The position numbers and the translations under genes were made by a program. The notes under the pieces are model-generated. The model ran no database searches. It was not told the origin of the DNA and worked only from the letters and a program-made list of their open reading frames with translations. A stretch of DNA of 64,000 nucleotides from Pyrenophora tritici-repentis (taxonomy: Eukaryota > Ascomycota > Dothideomycetes > Pleosporales > Pleosporaceae): contig NC_089393.1 in assembly GCF_003171515.1 (NCBI RefSeq), positions 434,001 through 498,000 of the forward strand, in the 5' to 3' direction. Positions within the stretch are counted from its first letter, which is position 1; each line of letters opens with the position of its first letter. Below, piece by piece: positions 61,834 through 64,000 of this stretch.

Positions 61834-62876
61834 ATGGTCAAAATCGCAGTAGCAGGCGGCACCGGAAGTATGCTTCCCCCCAAGACCTCACATTAACATC
61901 TTCACTACGACATTCACGAATCAAACATGGCTCTAGCTTATACAGCACAGATGTCGCAACCAACATGCTCAAAGTGGCCATAGCATCTGGAAACCACGAA
62001 ATCACTATCTTCACCCGTTCTGCACCCTCCACCCCGCACCCATCTTCAAACGTCTCCTACAAACAAGTCGACTACACAGATCGCGCGGCCCTAACCACCG
62101 CCCTCAACGGAATCCACACCCTTCTCTCCTTTTTCGTGGTGCACCTCGACGTAGACAACACCGCGCAGAAAAACCTCCTCCACGCCGCCCTCGCTGCAGG
62201 CGTAACCCGTTTCGCGCCTTCAGAATGGGGCATCGCGAGCTACAACGGCGTCCCCAGCTACGACAACAAAGACGCCTTTCGAGCCTACATCGAAGACCTC
62301 GACAAGCAAAACGCACTCGGCTCCCTCCAAATCTGCCTCTTCCAACCCTCCATCTTCATGGATTACTTCGCGCACCCGTATCCCCTAGAGAAAGATCTCA
62401 TCACTTGGCCCTTTTTCCTCGACTTCCAGAACAGAAAAGCTATGATCCTTGATGACGGGGATCAGCCTATCGTCCTAACCGCTATCCAAGATGACGCGCA
62501 GATCCTGGCAAAAGCCCTCGACGACACGGAGAGACCTTGGCCCCGTATCGGCGGTATCAGGGGCTGTCGTACCAGCATCAACGAGATGGTGGCGCTGGGT
62601 AAGAAGATCCGCGGTGGGGATTGGCACGTCGAGTATGTGAAGAGCGAAGATCTGCAAAAGGGCGTTTTGACGAGCAGTTGGATTCCGCAGCTTAGTCATC
62701 CGACTATTCCAGAGGAGGTGAGGGAGAGCTTTTCAAAGGAGTTTTTGATGGTGTTTTTCGAGGCGATTAGGAGGGGGAGCTGGGATGTTAGTGCGGAGTG
62801 GAATGAGAGGTTCCCTGAATATGCGTTTTTGGGCGTGGAGGAGTATTTGAGGAGGGCGTGGGAGGGGAGGCCGTAG
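61834..62876 (+). CDS. NmrA-like/isoflavone-reductase-type NAD(P)-binding protein
   Basis: Atypical short-chain dehydrogenase of the NmrA/isoflavone reductase type; members act as reductases or NAD(P)-sensing regulators. Exons 61834-61867 and 61951-62876 (83-bp intron, donor GTATGC, acceptor AGCACAG) give 319 aa. The 34-nt first exon encodes MVKIAVAGGTG; splicing completes the Rossmann GGxGxxA dinucleotide loop (GGTGNVATNM). Further on: beta-alpha ITIFTRS, YKQVDYTDRAALTTALNGIH, LLHAALAAGVTRFAPSEWGI, and the family-typical Lys region NKDAFRAYIE. The C-terminal substrate lobe runs to LGVEEYLRRAWEGRP. Without the short first exon the protein would lack its nucleotide-binding loop. Substrate unknown; no biosynthetic neighbours. 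Confidence 0.88.
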
Positions 62877-63304
62877 GACTGCTCGTACGTCTGATCGAAG
62901 TTTGAACATGTTTGTCATATTAGCAATATATGGTCGTCATCAATAGCCAGCCATTCATGACGTGACTGGATGTAAGGAAAATGCTTGTTCGGTTTACGTA
63001 GCTATTAATCCTCCAAGGTTTAGAACAGCAAGCAGCAGATAAGCAGGAGAATACTGTTGCAATGAGCATCACCAGCTGGTTTTACGATTACAAGATTCAT
63101 GGAGATCAAACAATAGAAACAAACAGTTTCATATTCCAGCAATGTCTCCCCTAACAAGAGGGACTGTTGCCACAAGATGCAAAAATTGCGAATCTACGTA
63201 CAAAAGGATCCACAAGAAAAAGATATATACAGCGAATATCCCCAATCCTATCCCCAAACCACTTTCTATCCCCTCCTTCTTTCTTCAAACCAGCCACAAC
63301 TTCT
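62877..63304. other. Convergent intergenic region
   Basis: 3' flanks of the NmrA-like gene (+) and the GH5 gene (-). Nothing recognised. Confidence 0.45.
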
Positions 63305-64000
63305 CTAAACGAAGAAGCTCTTAATGGCCGGCAACAACGTAGTCCAGCCCGCGGTACTCGGGGGCTCCATGTTGTAAATGTAATCACCCCACCAAGGACC
63401 CGCCGCCCACCAGATCGCACCCATCCAAACATCCGAGTTCTTCTGCATGTAACTGAGACCGTCCTTCAACGCCGCAATACACTGGGCATTGTTACCCCCC
63501 GCAAACTCTCCAATCACACCAACCTTCTTGTTATCCTTGAGCCACTTAGTCGCAGCCGCCAGACGCTCCGAGAAAATAGTGTTGGAAACACAGTTCGCAG
63601 ATGTACCACTGCCATCGGTGTCGAGGTACTGGTGCATTTGGTAGACGAGCTTGTTCTCGGGATCTTTCAGGTTAACAAGGCTGGCGGCGTTGCCGGAGGA
63701 AACCCAGGTCCAAGCACCGGTCCAGGAGTTTCCCTCTGGAGTGATGATTTGCTTAGTGGCGCCGGCAGCGCGGATACCGTCGATGGCGGCTTGGTTGAGG
63801 TTGAAGACGAGGTTTTGGTCCATGTCGTGGAATTCGTTGTTCGTGTCGAAGACTACGAGCGCGTTGTCTTTGTATTCGGCGGCGACTTTTGTCCACCAGG
63901 TTTTGAAGGCGGCTGTGTCGGTGATGATGTTGCCCATGAAGCGGCCGTAGTTGTGTGGTTGGATCATGGCGTAGCTGCCTTTGCTGGTGATGTGGTTGAC
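63305..64000 (-). CDS. GH5 endo-beta-1,4-glucanase, C-terminal part
   Basis: Secreted cellulase of glycoside hydrolase family 5, cutting internal beta-1,4-glucosidic bonds. The gene enters from beyond the window; 231 C-terminal codons are visible, open from 64000 to the stop at 63305. Met 63967 is internal (the frame upstream reads [20 protein letters not shown], whose HNYGR motif belongs to the fold). The acid/base Glu lies in [10 protein letters not shown] and the nucleophile Glu in [10 protein letters not shown]. Also visible are [20 protein letters not shown] and the end [19 protein letters not shown]. The C-terminus stops right after the catalytic barrel (AIKSFFV), so any CBM1 would be N-terminal, outside the window. 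Confidence 0.9.
   Translation of the reverse strand, partial: VNHITSKGSYAMIQPHNYGRFMGNIITDTAAFKTWWTKVAAEYKDNALVVFDTNNEFHDMDQNLVFNLNQAAIDGIRAAGATKQIITPEGNSWTGAWTWVSSGNAASLVNLKDPENKLVYQMHQYLDTDGSGTSANCVSNTIFSERLAAATKWLKDNKKVGVIGEFAGGNNAQCIAALKDGLSYMQKNSDVWMGAIWWAAGPWWGDYIYNMEPPSTAGWTTLLPAIKSFFV

Noticed and set aside
1..64000. CRISPR arrays, secondary-metabolite backbone genes, rRNA genes
   Set aside because: None seen. No regularly spaced repeats, no PKS/NRPS/terpene-cyclase motifs and no rRNA-like stretches in the window.

Overview
The window looks like chromosomal DNA of a filamentous ascomycete (Pezizomycotina). The genes carry short introns of about 48-250 bp with GTATGT/GTAAGT-type donors, CTAAC-like branch points and AG acceptors. 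The gene set is fungal: a Sog2 RAM-network protein, an RGS protein, an FHA kinase, GH47 and GH5 glycosidases, a P450 and an NmrA-like protein. A Pleosporales/Dothideomycete source is my inference from gene style and transposon types; nothing in the window proves it.

Layout. 1-4528: the 3' part of a Ty1/copia retrotransposon (gag-protease-integrase, a one-base frame break, RT-RNase H, then a probable 3' LTR ending after an AAG microsatellite). 5668-7722: a six-exon RUS/DUF647 gene. 7723-11196: gene-empty. 11197-12429: RGS protein. 12430-19621: a 7.2-kb stretch with no convincing gene. 19622-20746 (-): disordered protein with a conserved basic C-terminus. 21740-24707: SOG2. 25300-26304 (-) and 26523-28273 (+): divergent COX18 and ALG11. 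28973-29860 (-): Alba-like protein.

30116-35791 is the most dynamic part. Two tandem paralogues carry a PAELR-IYEY type (F-box-like/2EXR-like) motif. The second is split by a complete hAT transposon (31566-34644) with an exact 8-bp target duplication and an intact transposase ORF; its reading frame resumes directly after the element. Two related 158-bp foldback MITEs with different exact 8-bp duplications follow.

37360-63304: a small basic protein; an FHA-kinase with a GC-AG intron; a disordered protein; MLH3; a cysteine-rich single-pass surface protein; a GH47 alpha-mannosidase; a newly assembled two-exon 74-aa Cys/Tyr-rich protein; a divergent pair of probable mitochondrial RRM-like genes sharing an intron position; a P450; two small proteins, one ending in a CaaX-like motif; a signal-peptide/TM protein with a proline-rich tail; and an NmrA-like reductase. 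63305-64000 is the 3' end of a GH5 cellulase that leaves the window.

Functionally these are mostly unrelated housekeeping genes: ER N-glycan assembly (ALG11) and trimming (GH47), mitochondrial biogenesis (COX18 and the RRM-like pair), signalling (RGS, Sog2, FHA-kinase), and DNA repair (MLH3). I see no biosynthetic cluster. Intron boundaries were read by eye from frame, splice sites and protein continuity.
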